A stretch of DNA of 37,071 bases from Phycisphaerales bacterium UBA1845 (GCA_002338715.1 DDIR01000112.1:16987-54057); one strand, 5' to 3'. Numbered from the stretch's first letter, positions 18,060 to 26,889 are shown. Notes: a model not told the origin generated them from the letters alone. Made by a program: numbers and translations.

Positions 18060-19161
18060 CAGTCAGAAACCTCCAGCAAAAGAGTTATTTGTTCTTGATC
18101 CTTGTGTACCCTGGTACGCGGATTCAGTTCTCAAAAAAACCGTACTTCACGCACCAGCCTACAAGCGGGCGCGCCCTGTCTCGCCTATGTCTTCTCCACA
18201 CCAACCGATCTCGGTCCGCCTGATCGAGCGTCGTCTTTGAAGCTTAACGCTCCATGGACTCAACTGCGGTCAGACTTCTTTCGTCGATTGATCCCAGCAA
18301 ACCTGTTTTGACCCATCTGATTGTTAGATCCAGCACGCTTATCTAAAACTCGCCGAAAACCGCGACCACGCGCCAACGGAACCATCGGTTTAAGCGAGTC
18401 CGATGCAAAAAAGCGATTGCTGCACATTCGGGGGATGCCTAAGCGTTTACCGCACAAAACATAGTCGCTGCCGTCCACCCAAATCATCAGCGAATCTCAA
18501 CACGGCGTGCCGGATTTTGCTAACTGGTGATGACAACAGCCGTAAACGCTTCTGCCTCCTTGCAATTCAAAGCGATAAAATACGGGAGTGATCGGCCCGC
18601 ACAATACCGCAATTTGCGTCCAACGCGGGCGAATTGTAGGTATTGCCGAATTCAAGTCAACACCCAAATTCCAAATTACCTCAGTAAACACGCCACTCCC
18701 GCCGATCCTTCTGTCCCTCAAAAAAAGGACAAAATGTTATGCCCGTATCGACGCGATCGATCGATCACCTTGAATAATTCACCCGTTGCAGCAAGCCTGA
18801 AATCGAACAATAACCTCGCTCTGACTCCCGCATGCAACGCGATTGGCTTCATTTCAGCCGAATTTGCAATCGATTTGGGGACGATCCACCGCATACATCG
18901 CATTCTGGGGCCATAACCCCAGTCTTCAAACCGCATCTCTCAATGCTGATATTCAAATTACCTAGAACCCCGAAACCACCTGTTTGCATGGTTCCCCTGA
19001 TATCAGGCCTGCTCGTGTCGATGTGTGCAGGCTCCTTCAGGATGACGCTATTGAAACAACATTTCGGTCGATTGGCCCGGTTGCGAATATATTTGATCGT
19101 CCTGCCAGTTTCTGAACCGTTACAGTTCGGTTCAGACCGGGAGAGTTGAATTTTACCCGGT
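18060..19161. other. 1.1 kb intergenic region without a convincing gene
   Basis: Small open frames on both strands have no signal, motif or ribosome site that I trust. It should hold the promoter of the acidic lipoprotein gene near 18060-18200, but I could not pick convincing -35 and -10 boxes. A perfect hairpin CTGGGG-CCATAA-CCCCAG lies at 18905-18922. Just past the GH57 stop there is a second hairpin, CTGAACCG (19112-19119) with CGGTTCAG (19128-19135), and a third copy of CGGTTCAG at 19158-19165. These may help end the GT4-GH57 transcript, though no T run follows. A small RNA cannot be excluded. Confidence 0.45.
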
Positions 19162-20436
19162 TCAGTCGGCGGACACTTGGTTTTGAACCATATCCAGGTT
19201 GCCTCGTGCACCCTCAAGCCGCCTGGTCACATCGTCTACGATATTCATGAATACGATATACGCGTGATACGGGCCATCGAGGTGTGGGATCAGGTGGCGC
19301 GTTTGATCTGCCGCCCGATCGAGCATGCTCATCGACAGGAAATACTCCGCTCCCTGCAAACATCGCCAGGCTTCGCGCAAAGGCCCCTCCCCCATCGCAG
19401 CCGCCGATGCCTCGAGCGCGTACAATTGATGGGCAGCGTGCGATTGCATCGACCCTCCCAACCAAGGGGAAAGGGTCCCACCCCACTCGCAGGGGGAAAC
19501 GTGTCGCCCCAGATGAAGCTCTTCCATCGGTCCACAGGCCGCCATGACGTCCGATGGCGTTTTGAACACCGCCCCCTGTCGGTTGACGACCTGATCCGGA
19601 AGGTGCCGCAAGAAATCGAAGATGCCACTTTCTGTCACAAAGCGCCGGCCAAACACGTCGTAATCGAGGAACAATCCCGCAGCGCCGTCGTGTGCTACCT
19701 CGGTGATTCGTTCGGCGAACTGCGGTGCGACCATTGGCCCCACACCGTCCGGTGTACCCAAGAACGCGTCGGTGACCTGCGCCGTCAGCTCTGGGTCGCG
19801 CATCAGGACCGGTAGCGCGGAGTGACCACACGCATAAACACGGTGACCACTGCGACCGGCCAGCGCCTCCCGCGGCGCGTCGCAGAGAATACCATTGAAT
19901 CCCAAATGGGCGATCGTGTTGGCCACCTGTTCGCCGCAGATCAATTCGGTATTGCGAAACACGCGCGGCTTCTGACCGAACAATCCTTCCAAGCGATCAC
20001 GTTGGCGGTTCACCTCTTCGGCAAAGCCCTGAATGGAATATGCGAATGCCAGCGATTGATGATACGGCGTGCCAAGCAGTTCCACGCAACCGGTTTCGAC
20101 CAACTGCACAAACGATGCAATCGCGTCGGGGGCGTGGCGTTCAAACAAATCCAACGCGATTCCCGAAACACTCACCGACAGGCGAAACTGCCCCTCAAGA
20201 CGATGGACAGCCGAAGTCAGAATTCGGTTCGTCGGGATGACGCACTCGGCGGCGTATCGCTGGCACAAATCGCGCGTTCGGTATGAATCGAAGTAATCCG
20301 ATTGTTGATCGATCAGTCGGTAGCGCCCAAGGACGCGGGGAATGTGGGCGTGCAGCGAAAGAACGACCGCTCCTTTGGTGAGAGCACCCGGCTGGCCTTC
20401 ATGCCCGGATCGTTCTGCTGTCTGCATATCAGGCAC
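19162..20436 (-). CDS. Glycoside hydrolase family 57 (alpha-amylase / glucan-branching type)
   Basis: The product has 424 residues from GTG 20436; ATG 20427, four codons in, directly follows the upstream stop and is an alternative. GH57 blocks are visible: VVLSLHAHIPRVLGRYR (24-40), GTPYHQSLAF (122-131), RNTELICGE (161-169) with the likely nucleophile E164, and GLFLDYDVFGRR (254-265) with the Asp candidates D258 and D260. Family members cleave or rearrange alpha-1,4-glucans. The stop of the GT4 gene lies inside the start region of this one, so the two are translationally coupled. GT4 plus GH57 pairs are a known arrangement for bacterial alpha-glucan metabolism, so it probably trims or rearranges a glycogen-like polymer in the cytoplasm. 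Exact activity is not determinable here. Confidence 0.87.
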   Translation of the reverse strand: MPDMQTAERSGHEGQPGALTKGAVVLSLHAHIPRVLGRYRLIDQQSDYFDSYRTRDLCQRYAAECVIPTNRILTSAVHRLEGQFRLSVSVSGIALDLFERHAPDAIASFVQLVETGCVELLGTPYHQSLAFAYSIQGFAEEVNRQRDRLEGLFGQKPRVFRNTELICGEQVANTIAHLGFNGILCDAPREALAGRSGHRVYACGHSALPVLMRDPELTAQVTDAFLGTPDGVGPMVAPQFAERITEVAHDGAAGLFLDYDVFGRRFVTESGIFDFLRHLPDQVVNRQGAVFKTPSDVMAACGPMEELHLGRHVSPCEWGGTLSPWLGGSMQSHAAHQLYALEASAAAMGEGPLREAWRCLQGAEYFLSMSMLDRAADQTRHLIPHLDGPYHAYIVFMNIVDDVTRRLEGARGNLDMVQNQVSAD

Positions 20437-22012
20437 TGTTTCCCGCCTGTCTCTTTGTCGCCGCTTCCCGACTTGACATGGTCTGCCGACTTAACATGGA
20501 TTGATAAACATCAACAACCTGCCGGGCGGCGTTCGACCACCTGAGGTTGCGCACTTCAAAACCACCGTGCTTGCGCAGCGCGGCTTGCAGCGGTGGATGT
20601 CGCAGGACGGCTGCGATCTTGTCGGCCATATCGTCGATGTCCCAGAAGTCGGCTTTGAGCACGTGGCGCATCACTTCTGAAACGCCCGACTGCCTCGACA
20701 CCAACACGGGCACATCGAAACTCGCGGCCTCCAGCGCCGCGATCCCGAACGGGTCCGACACGCTCGGCATCACGTAAAGATCCGCCGACCGAAACGCCCG
20801 CTCCACTTCGTCACCGCGAAGGAATCCCGGAAAGAGCACGCGATCGGCGATGCCCAACTGGTCGGCCAACGCCATCGTTTTTTCGAGTAGTTCACCGGTG
20901 CCGGCCATGATGAAGCGCACGTTTCGAATCACCGCGAGCACCTTGCGGGCAGCCGCGAGAAAATACTCCGGGCCCTTCTGCAGCGTCATCCGTCCCATGA
21001 AGAGAACGATCTTTTCATCGCGGACGATGTTGGCTGGTCGCATCGCGGGGTTTGAATCGTTGCAATCCACCGCGTTGTAGATGACGGTGATCTTCGACTC
21101 ATCGATGTAGTATCGACGGATCAGCACTTCGCGGGCCATGTGACTCACCGCGATCACCGCATCGGCTTTCATTAATGCCTGTCGCTCGATTTCAAAGATG
21201 CGCTCGTCGATTTGATGAACGGTGCGTTCGTATTCCGTGGAGTGCACGTGGGCGATGAACGGCTTGCCCGATGCTTCGGCGATGGCCATCCCGGCTTGAA
21301 ATGTCATCCAATCGTGTGCATGGACGCACGCGAACTCACGACCAGCCGCGGCTTGGATCGCCTGATGGGTGTAGCAATCGACTTCGGCAAACAGATCCCT
21401 GCGCCGTTCTTCGGCTGTCGGCGCGGTAGCGGATGGCGTTTGTCCTTCATGGGATGCAGCACCTGCGTGCCCGGGCACTGCGCCGGCTTGCGTTCCCGCG
21501 CCGACTTGCGTCCCTGCAACGCCTCCTTCTGCCGACTCGCCGGGCCTTTGGTACGGCTGGAGTCCGACGTTGATGCGAATGAACTCCATGTGCGGATGAA
21601 CGGACGAAGCAACGAACGATGATGCCATTGGTTCGTCGCTCTTTCTGGCATGCTCGAGTGCAGCGTCCCAACTGTCGGCCAACCGACCGTATTTCGGCGC
21701 GTGCGTTTCTTTGTCAACCGAATCGGGCTTGCCCGCGAGCGCGACCGCATCCACTCCTTCGGGCACCGCATCGTCAGCCGACGCTTCACCGGGACCGGAC
21801 ATGATGAAGTCAATGCCGACGCCCAACTGCCCCAGCGCCCGGCAAAGTCCCTGACACGCCGTCCCGACGCCACCCGTCAAATGCGCAGGAAACGCCCAGC
21901 CCAGCATGAGAATGCGACTGCGTTCCTTCGCTGCGCCGTCATCGTTCTTGCGCGAACGCACGCTTGGCGAATTTGAATTCGTTGAGTTGGATGAGGGGCG
22001 CACGGACTTCAT
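20429..22012 (-). CDS. GT4-family glycosyltransferase (glycogen-synthase-like)
   Basis: The frame opens with GTG at 22096, but ATG 22012 is preferred because only about 30 residues precede the Rossmann domain; the start remains uncertain. The product is 527 residues. The N-terminal domain starts ILMLGWAFPAHLTGGVGTAC, the acceptor-side glycine loop of GT4 glycogen synthases. HVHSTEYERT (near 256) and AVIAVSHMAREVL are typical. The C-terminal domain has LFMGRMTLQKGPEYF and DPFGIAALEAASFDVPVLVS (near 420-440) with the E-x7-E-like nucleotide-sugar site. An unusual Gly/Ala/Gln/Thr-rich insert of about 45 residues (near 156-200, with GTQVGAGTQAGA) interrupts the N-terminal domain. The Ser/Asn-rich N-terminus is also extra. 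Coupled to the GH57 gene. It probably extends an alpha-1,4-glucan from a nucleotide sugar. Confidence 0.87.
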   Translation of the reverse strand: MKSVRPSSNSTNSNSPSVRSRKNDDGAAKERSRILMLGWAFPAHLTGGVGTACQGLCRALGQLGVGIDFIMSGPGEASADDAVPEGVDAVALAGKPDSVDKETHAPKYGRLADSWDAALEHARKSDEPMASSFVASSVHPHMEFIRINVGLQPYQRPGESAEGGVAGTQVGAGTQAGAVPGHAGAASHEGQTPSATAPTAEERRRDLFAEVDCYTHQAIQAAAGREFACVHAHDWMTFQAGMAIAEASGKPFIAHVHSTEYERTVHQIDERIFEIERQALMKADAVIAVSHMAREVLIRRYYIDESKITVIYNAVDCNDSNPAMRPANIVRDEKIVLFMGRMTLQKGPEYFLAAARKVLAVIRNVRFIMAGTGELLEKTMALADQLGIADRVLFPGFLRGDEVERAFRSADLYVMPSVSDPFGIAALEAASFDVPVLVSRQSGVSEVMRHVLKADFWDIDDMADKIAAVLRHPPLQAALRKHGGFEVRNLRWSNAARQVVDVYQSMLSRQTMSSREAATKRQAGNSA

Positions 22013-22165
22013 GGTCAATGTGCCAGACGCGCGATATCGCGCAAAGTGAAAATCAAGGAGCGTACATGGGCGAAACAGGGTTTGAGTATAGCGCACCTTG
22101 GCAGTGTGTCAATTGCAACGGTACGGCAAGTGCCACGAATCGTAGACCGCTGATCGCCGCATTCG

Positions 22166-22792
22166 TCAAGCGTTGCGTACGGTCAATTCCTCAACCAGTT
22201 CCACGATCACACGGCTGCTTTGCGTCTTGTCGAGTGTGATCGATTCACGCCATGGTTGGCCTTCGACCTTGATTTCGATCGTTGAAGACGCGCTTTGCAT
22301 CGCCTCGATGCGGTTCATCACAATCGCGTTACAATTCTTGGCCCGCATCTTCTCTTCGGCTTTGTTGTGTGCGTCCACATCCTGCAGCGCGAACCCGATG
22401 ACGATGCGATCGCCCTTCACCTTCCCCAGTGCGGCGCAGATGTCGGGCGTCGGTTCGAGTTCGACGGTGAGTTCGCTTTCGGTTTTGGGCGGTTTGCTGG
22501 CGTGGCGTACTTTGGGTCGCCAGTCGGTGACGGCTGCGGCCATGATCGCGGCATCGCAACCGTCGAAATGCGTGGTGGCTTCGTGATACATCTGCTGCGC
22601 CGACGTGACCCGGATTAAGTCGACCTGCGGCGGTGTGATTTGCGTCGGGCCGGTGATCAGCACCACTTCATGACCGCGTTGGGCAGCCGCCGCAGCGATC
22701 GCGTAGCCCATTTGGCCAGTCGAACCATTACTAATAAACCGGACGGGGTCGAAGTGCTCGCGCGTTGGACCGGCAGTGACCAGAATTCGCAA
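22166..22792 (-). CDS. coaB: Phosphopantothenate--cysteine ligase (CoaB), stand-alone
   Basis: The product has 208 residues; ATG 22792 follows CGGAG by about seven bases. It matches the CoaB half of bacterial CoaBC: ILVTAGPTREHFDPVRFISN (3-22) with the catalytic Asn of the SN motif, GSTGQMGYAIA, a Thr-Gly-Pro turn, AAAVTDWRP (near 86-94), a Lys in the KIKK-equivalent segment, and EEKMRAKNCNAIVMN with the nucleotide-binding Lys. The enzyme couples 4'-phosphopantothenate with cysteine using CTP, the second last common step before the decarboxylase in coenzyme A synthesis. In most bacteria it is fused to CoaC. Here the two are separate genes in the order coaC then coaB, with a palindromic repeat pair between them. 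Confidence 0.92.
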   Translation of the reverse strand: MRILVTAGPTREHFDPVRFISNGSTGQMGYAIAAAAAQRGHEVVLITGPTQITPPQVDLIRVTSAQQMYHEATTHFDGCDAAIMAAAVTDWRPKVRHASKPPKTESELTVELEPTPDICAALGKVKGDRIVIGFALQDVDAHNKAEEKMRAKNCNAIVMNRIEAMQSASSTIEIKVEGQPWRESITLDKTQSSRVIVELVEELTVRNA

Positions 22793-22829
22793 TCGTGTTC
22801 TCCGACTGACAGATCAATGAAGCAGTCAC

Positions 22830-22902
22830 GTGCCACTGCTCTGTGAGCAGTGTTATTCAAGTCGACTCCAACGGCTCGGCACTGCTCACAGAGCGGTGGC
22901 AC
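22830..22902. repeat. Inverted pair of palindromic elements, family B, between coaC and coaB (73 bases)
   Basis: The left arm (22830-22852) is GTGC followed by CACTGCTC-TGT-GAGCAGTG. The right arm (22880-22902), read on the minus strand, is the same 23-base element with one change (ACC for ACT). The spacer is 27 bases. Each arm folds by itself and the two arms can also pair with each other. Confidence 0.88.
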
Positions 22903-22930
22903 AACTTCGCCCCCTACCGTTGCACGTCTA

Positions 22931-23551
22931 CTACCTGGATTCTGATTTCTTCTGGTTGGGAAGCAAATCAACGATCGCCCCGACGATCGTGGGCGGTTCT
23001 TCGAGGCGCCCCTTGCCGATCGATCGGCAGGCCAGCCAACCTTCGCCCGGTCCGACCAGGTGATACCCGAATTCCTTCACCCGCGCGACGTTGGCTGTCA
23101 CTGCCGGGTTCGCCCACATGCGGTCGTTCATCGCAGGGGCCAGCAACACCGGGCAATTCACCGACGTCAAAAGCGTCGAAAGCAAATCGTCGGCGATTCC
23201 GTTGGCAGTCTTGGCGATGATGTTGGCCGTAGCGGGCGCGACCACGAACAGGTCAGCCGCGTCGGTCAGTTTGATGTGTTGGGGATCGTAGGAGTGCTGC
23301 GGTTTCCAGAGACTTGTAAGCACGGCCCTGCCGGTGAGCGCTTCAAACGTCAGCGGGCGGACAAACTTCGTCGCCGACCTGGTCATCACACAGGTCACAC
23401 CGGCTCCGCGCTGAACCAGTTCGGAAACAACCGAGCAGACTTTATAAACAGCGATGCCGCCGCAGATCCCCACGACGATTTCATAACCGTCCAGGTCAGA
23501 GCGAACAGCATCCGAGGTTTGCTCGTTCGGAGTTGGGCTATGCGCCGTCAT
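22931..23551 (-). CDS. coaC: Phosphopantothenoylcysteine decarboxylase (CoaC), stand-alone
   Basis: The frame opens at 23575, but ATG 23551 follows GAGGAAACGG and is preferred, giving 206 residues. This flavoprotein of the HFCD family shows GICGGIAVYK (FMN site), HIKLTDAADLFVVAPAT with the catalytic His, NIIAKTANGIADDLLST, the PAMNDRMW substrate-recognition motif, and GEGWLACRSIGKGRL. The last segment carries the Cys of the usual LACG-x-G-GR flap, with Arg-Ser replacing Gly. It decarboxylates phosphopantothenoylcysteine to phosphopantetheine. Its start overlaps the end of rpoZ by 14 bases, so the two are co-translated. The upstream Ser/Thr-rich stretch (about residues 2-20) precedes the Rossmann core. 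Confidence 0.92.
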   Translation of the reverse strand: MTAHSPTPNEQTSDAVRSDLDGYEIVVGICGGIAVYKVCSVVSELVQRGAGVTCVMTRSATKFVRPLTFEALTGRAVLTSLWKPQHSYDPQHIKLTDAADLFVVAPATANIIAKTANGIADDLLSTLLTSVNCPVLLAPAMNDRMWANPAVTANVARVKEFGYHLVGPGEGWLACRSIGKGRLEEPPTIVGAIVDLLPNQKKSESR

Positions 23552-23765
23552 CCGTTTCCTCTGAGTCAGGGACATATTCCTTGACGTCGATCTTGCCTTC
23601 GTTAATTTCCTTGACGACGACTTCGATGTCGGTCAGGCCCTTGGTCTCGACCATCGGGCGGGCGCCTTGCAGCAACTCCACCAGGCGACGCTGGATCAAC
23701 GCGGTCAATCGAAACCGCCCGCCAACCTTCGCAATCAACTCGTCACTCTTTAGTCCTTCAATCAT
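23538..23765 (-). CDS. rpoZ: RNA polymerase omega subunit
   Basis: The product has 75 residues; ATG 23765 follows GAGGATCAAGAG. The core VGGRFRLTALIQRRLVELLQGARPMVE is the omega-family signature (conserved G-R-F-L and R-R-EL-GA-P). The C-terminus is acidic (PDSEETDDGA). Omega binds the beta-prime subunit and helps assemble RNA polymerase. It sits between gmk and coaC, the conserved bacterial order, and overlaps coaC by 14 bases. Confidence 0.92.
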   Translation of the reverse strand: MIEGLKSDELIAKVGGRFRLTALIQRRLVELLQGARPMVETKGLTDIEVVVKEINEGKIDVKEYVPDSEETDDGA

Positions 23766-23807
23766 CTCTTGATCCTCAACAAAAGCTTCTTTTTCGCGCT
23801 CTCTGCC

Positions 23808-23873
23808 GTAGGGTGGGCCGTGCCCACCACATCGCTAACCCGCTCAAACGGCGGTGGGCATGGCCCACCCTAC
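23808..23873. repeat. Inverted pair of palindromic elements, family C (66 bases), between gmk and rpoZ
   Basis: The left arm (23808-23828) is GTAG followed by GGTGGGC-CGT-GCCCACC. The right arm (23853-23873), read on the minus strand, is GTAG followed by GGTGGGC-CAT-GCCCACC. The spacer is 24 bases. The right arm begins four bases after the gmk stop codon. Confidence 0.9.
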
Positions 23874-23877
23874 GCGC

Positions 23878-24477
23878 CTAACTCTTGGTAATAATGCCGA
23901 TGATCTCATCCACCGTATCATCGAGCACATCGTTGGTTACAAAGTGCTGATAGCAACCCGAATCTCTCGCAATCGCGATCTCACCGTCGGCTTTTTGCAA
24001 ACGCCGGGCCATGATATCCGCCGACTCGGTCTTGCGTCCTTCCAACCGGGCTTTCAACGATTCGAAATCGGGCGGCAACACAAAAATCCGGCACGAATTT
24101 GGCATGTGCTTGGCGATTTGAACTCCGCCCTGCACGTCGATTTCGGTGATGACGATCTTGCCGTCATCGATCCAGCGCTTCACCGGTGCCACGGGCGTGC
24201 CATACCAATGCCCGCAATACTCAGCCGACTCGAGAAACTCGCCATTCGCACGGCGGCGCTCGAAGTCGTCGGGCGCGATGTATTCGTAGCTGGATCCTTC
24301 AGCCTCCCCACCGCGAAGCGGACGCGTGGTGGCTGACACACTCCAGACCGCGTTGGGCAATCGTTCCAACAGCAGATTGCAGATCGACGTTTTGCCGGTG
24401 CCTGACGGTCCGCTGATGACAACCAGATTCCCCTGACCAGTCGCAGCTTTTTGATCCGACTGGGAACTACTCAACAT
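23878..24477 (-). CDS. gmk: Guanylate kinase
   Basis: The product has 199 residues; ATG 24477 lies ten bases after GAAGGAG and overlaps the yicC end by 11 bases. It has the P-loop ISGPSGTGKTS (about 21-31), the GMP-binding SVSATTRPLRGGEAEGSSYEY with the family's TTR-PR-GE-G-Y pattern, FLESAEYCGHWYGTP, and the EIDVQGG motif. The length is normal. It phosphorylates GMP to GDP with ATP in the cytoplasm. The N-terminal 16 residues (SSSQSDQKAATGQG) are a short extension. Confidence 0.95.
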   Translation of the reverse strand: MLSSSQSDQKAATGQGNLVVISGPSGTGKTSICNLLLERLPNAVWSVSATTRPLRGGEAEGSSYEYIAPDDFERRRANGEFLESAEYCGHWYGTPVAPVKRWIDDGKIVITEIDVQGGVQIAKHMPNSCRIFVLPPDFESLKARLEGRKTESADIMARRLQKADGEIAIARDSGCYQHFVTNDVLDDTVDEIIGIITKS

Positions 24478-25351
24478 TCTGAATCTGCTCCTTCAATCGA
24501 TCGATTCGACTCTTGATCTCGACCACGTCCCTTGCGATCGTGGCATTGTTGCTCTTGCTGCCGATGGTGTTGGTTTCGCGGAGCATCTCCTGCGCCAAGA
24601 AGTCGAGCTTTCGCCCGACCGCACCACCATTGTCGCACAGTTCCGTAAACTGCTTCAAATGCGACTCGAGGCGCGACGTCTCCTCGCTGATGTCGCACCG
24701 ATCGGCATACACCGCCACTTCACGAAGCAGCGATTCCTTGTCCACCTCCAACTTTGCCGTCCGCAAAAGATGCGACACGCGGTCCTGCAATTTGGTGTGG
24801 TACTCTTCGATGACCTTCGGCGCCTGCTGTGCGATTTCGCCAGCCAACTTGCGAATCTCGCTGCAATTGGTCATCAGGTCGTCGCGAAGGGCTTTGCCTT
24901 CAACCCCGCGCATCTCGACGAGCATCGCCATCGCCTGCTTGCCCAGCGACTCGACCAGCGCCCATTCCTGCTCGCGAAGTTCTTCATCCAACTCGGGCGT
25001 TTCGCAAACCCCCGGAAGCGTCAGCAACGACGCGAGATCGACCGTGGCTGTCACCCCTTCGGGCAATTTGGCTTCGCGGATCTGATCCAGGTAACTCTCA
25101 AGCGCGTCGCGATTGATTTCGAAAGCGGCGGCTGCATTCTTGCCGCGAACCCGCAACATGAATGAAACGCTTCCACGGGAAAGGTGGATTCGCAGCAGCT
25201 TCTCGACGTCGGCTTCCATAAACTGAAAGCGGTCGGGCAACTTGATGGAGGCCTTGAAATAGCGATTGTTGAGGCTGCGGATTTCAACCGAAAAGCCAAT
25301 ACCGTCCCGAACGACAGTCGCCTCGCCAAAACCTGTCATCGACTGGATCAT
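24467..25351 (-). CDS. yicC: YicC-family endoribonuclease
   Basis: The product has 294 residues from ATG 25351. The frame is open to 25393, but family members start at MIQSMTGFGEAT. It shows the YicC N-terminal domain (SMTGFGEA, EIRSLNNRYFKASIKLP, LR-HLSRGSVSFML). The DUF1732 C-terminal domain follows (REVAVYADRCDISEETSRLESHLKQF, GRKLDFLAQEMLRETNTIGSKSNN), which carries the conserved acidic and Asn residues. YicC proteins are oligomeric RNases acting on small RNAs. The length matches the family. It forms the head of the overlapping yicC-gmk pair; the gap to secG upstream is 86 bases. Confidence 0.94.
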   Translation of the reverse strand: MIQSMTGFGEATVVRDGIGFSVEIRSLNNRYFKASIKLPDRFQFMEADVEKLLRIHLSRGSVSFMLRVRGKNAAAAFEINRDALESYLDQIREAKLPEGVTATVDLASLLTLPGVCETPELDEELREQEWALVESLGKQAMAMLVEMRGVEGKALRDDLMTNCSEIRKLAGEIAQQAPKVIEEYHTKLQDRVSHLLRTAKLEVDKESLLREVAVYADRCDISEETSRLESHLKQFTELCDNGGAVGRKLDFLAQEMLRETNTIGSKSNNATIARDVVEIKSRIDRLKEQIQNVE

Positions 25352-25437
25352 AAAATCGTCCGGGGATTGATCGCGACTGAAACCTCTAAACACATTCCCG
25401 CATGACCCGACCTATCATGATCCTACGTCTATAGATC

Positions 25438-26064
25438 TTACGGGGTTTCGGTTGATCCGTCTTCGTCGGCTGATCCTTCTTCACCATCGGTATCGTTGGA
25501 ATCGTCTGCCACCTTGGCGCCGGGTGCATCGTGCATGTCGTCGCCCGGGGTGTCGATGTCTTCGTTGCCTGCTTCATCGTCGGCTGCATCGTCAACTGGG
25601 GCGGCATCATCGCCGGGAGTTTCCGCCGCGCCCGCGTCATCGTTCGCCACCGGCTTATCGCTGGTGGTGTCGGTGGTCGGAATGGTCACAGGAACGCTGA
25701 CCGGTTTGGATCCTTCGCCCGACGAACCGCCGACCGGAATGCTTTGTGACGAACCGGATGACGAACTGCTAACCGTGGTCGCACCGGTGTTGGCGCCTTC
25801 CGGACGCATCACGTAGTTGCCAAAGACCGTCAGCAACAGGAACACGAACGCGAGAACCACGGTGATGCCGGTGAAAACGTCGCCGGTCTTCGCGCCGAAC
25901 GCGCCACCGCCTCCGCCACCACCGCCAAAAGCACTGGCCAACCCACCGCCACGACCCTTCTGAATGAGAATGATCATCATCAAAAGGATGCAGACGAACC
26001 CGAGGGCCATGCCCATCACGATTTGTGAAAATGATGCCGCCAACAACGATGTCATTTGAGCCAT
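25438..26064 (-). CDS. secG: Preprotein translocase subunit SecG with a long acidic tail
   Basis: SecG is visible in residues 1-88: membrane helix 1 (about 14-35, IVMGMALGFVCILLMMIILIQ), then QKGRGGGLASAFGGG with a run of eight Gly, a FGAKTG loop, and helix 2 (63-84). These are the normal SecG parts. The protein continues to 208 residues with a low-complexity tail: Ser/Gly/Pro/Thr-rich to about 125, then strongly acidic (DDAGAAETPGDDAAPVDDAA). The tail would follow helix 2. ATG 26064 sits directly against GAAGGA, so the ATG three codons later (26055) may be the true start. SecG assists SecYEG export. It lies between tpiA and yicC. Confidence 0.9.
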   Translation of the reverse strand: MAQMTSLLAASFSQIVMGMALGFVCILLMMIILIQKGRGGGLASAFGGGGGGGGAFGAKTGDVFTGITVVLAFVFLLLTVFGNYVMRPEGANTGATTVSSSSSGSSQSIPVGGSSGEGSKPVSVPVTIPTTDTTSDKPVANDDAGAAETPGDDAAPVDDAADDEAGNEDIDTPGDDMHDAPGAKVADDSNDTDGEEGSADEDGSTETP

Positions 26065-26127
26065 TCCTTCACTTCAATAGCAAGCGACCCACCCCATCGG
26101 TCCGGGGCGGGCAGCGATTGGTCCCAT

Positions 26128-26889
26128 TTATGCCGATTCCTGCGCAGCCGATATAATAGCGACAAAATCCTCGGCTACCAGACATGCCCCCCCGACAAGC
26201 CCGCCATCGACGTCCGGGCACTCAAATAGCGTTTTCGCATTGCCCGGTTTGACGCTTCCGCCATACTGGATCCGAAGCTGCTGAGCCGTCTCCTGGCCGA
26301 AAAACCCGCTTAATTTGGCCCGAACGAAGGCGTGGACGGCTTGGGCCTGGTCCGGGGTGGCTGTCTTGCCCGTCCCGATCGCCCAGACCGGCTCATACGC
26401 CAACGTCAGCAGATCGGTCCTGAGGTCGGGCGAAAGTGCCTCCTGAAGCTGGGATTCGACGACCTGCTCGGTCCGGTTGGCTTCGCGCTCCTCCAAAAGC
26501 TCGCCAATGCAGTAGATCACATGCAAGCCGCACTCCTGTGCAGCGACGACCTTCTTGCGGAGCATGTCGCCCGTTTCGCCAAAAACGTGCCGCCGTTCGC
26601 TGTGGCCAATGATGACGTAAGTGCAGCCAGCCGCCGCCAACATCTGAGCCGAGATTTCGCCCGTAAACGCCCCCTTGGGCTCGAAATGGCAATTTTGCGC
26701 ACCGAGCTTGATGTCCGTCCCGTCGATCTCCTTGCCCATCGGATAGAGCAGGGTAAACGGTGTGCAGACAGCCACATCGACGTTCAAGGGTTTCGGCAGA
26801 TTTCCCCGAAGCCCGCCCATCAACTCCCGGGCCGCCCCGAGGTCATTGTGCATCTTCCAGTTACCGGCAACAAAAGGCTTTCGCTTCAC
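26128..26889 (-). CDS. tpiA: Triosephosphate isomerase
   Basis: The likely start is GTG 26889, which follows GGGAG by eight bases and gives MKRKPFVAGNWKMHN and 253 residues. A TTG at 26904 would add five residues. All catalytic elements are present: Lys in NWKMH (K12), VIIGHSERR with the electrophilic His, AYEPVWAIGTGK with the base Glu and the loop-6 hinge, and the phosphate-binding YGGSVKPGN. It interconverts dihydroxyacetone phosphate and glyceraldehyde-3-phosphate. It heads the block of housekeeping genes; secG follows after 63 bases. The usual C-terminal GGASL is GGACL here. Confidence 0.96.
   Translation of the reverse strand: MKRKPFVAGNWKMHNDLGAARELMGGLRGNLPKPLNVDVAVCTPFTLLYPMGKEIDGTDIKLGAQNCHFEPKGAFTGEISAQMLAAAGCTYVIIGHSERRHVFGETGDMLRKKVVAAQECGLHVIYCIGELLEEREANRTEQVVESQLQEALSPDLRTDLLTLAYEPVWAIGTGKTATPDQAQAVHAFVRAKLSGFFGQETAQQLRIQYGGSVKPGNAKTLFECPDVDGGLVGGACLVAEDFVAIISAAQESA

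Noticed and set aside
18905..18922. CTGGGG-CCATAA-CCCCAG hairpin as a terminator or small RNA
   Set aside because: Isolated, short and with no T run or promoter; noted only within the intergenic description.
23808..23873. Doublets as ordinary rho-independent terminators
   Set aside because: No T run follows either arm, the same sequences recur at unrelated sites, and family C lies inside the conserved gmk-rpoZ block. They may still affect transcription.
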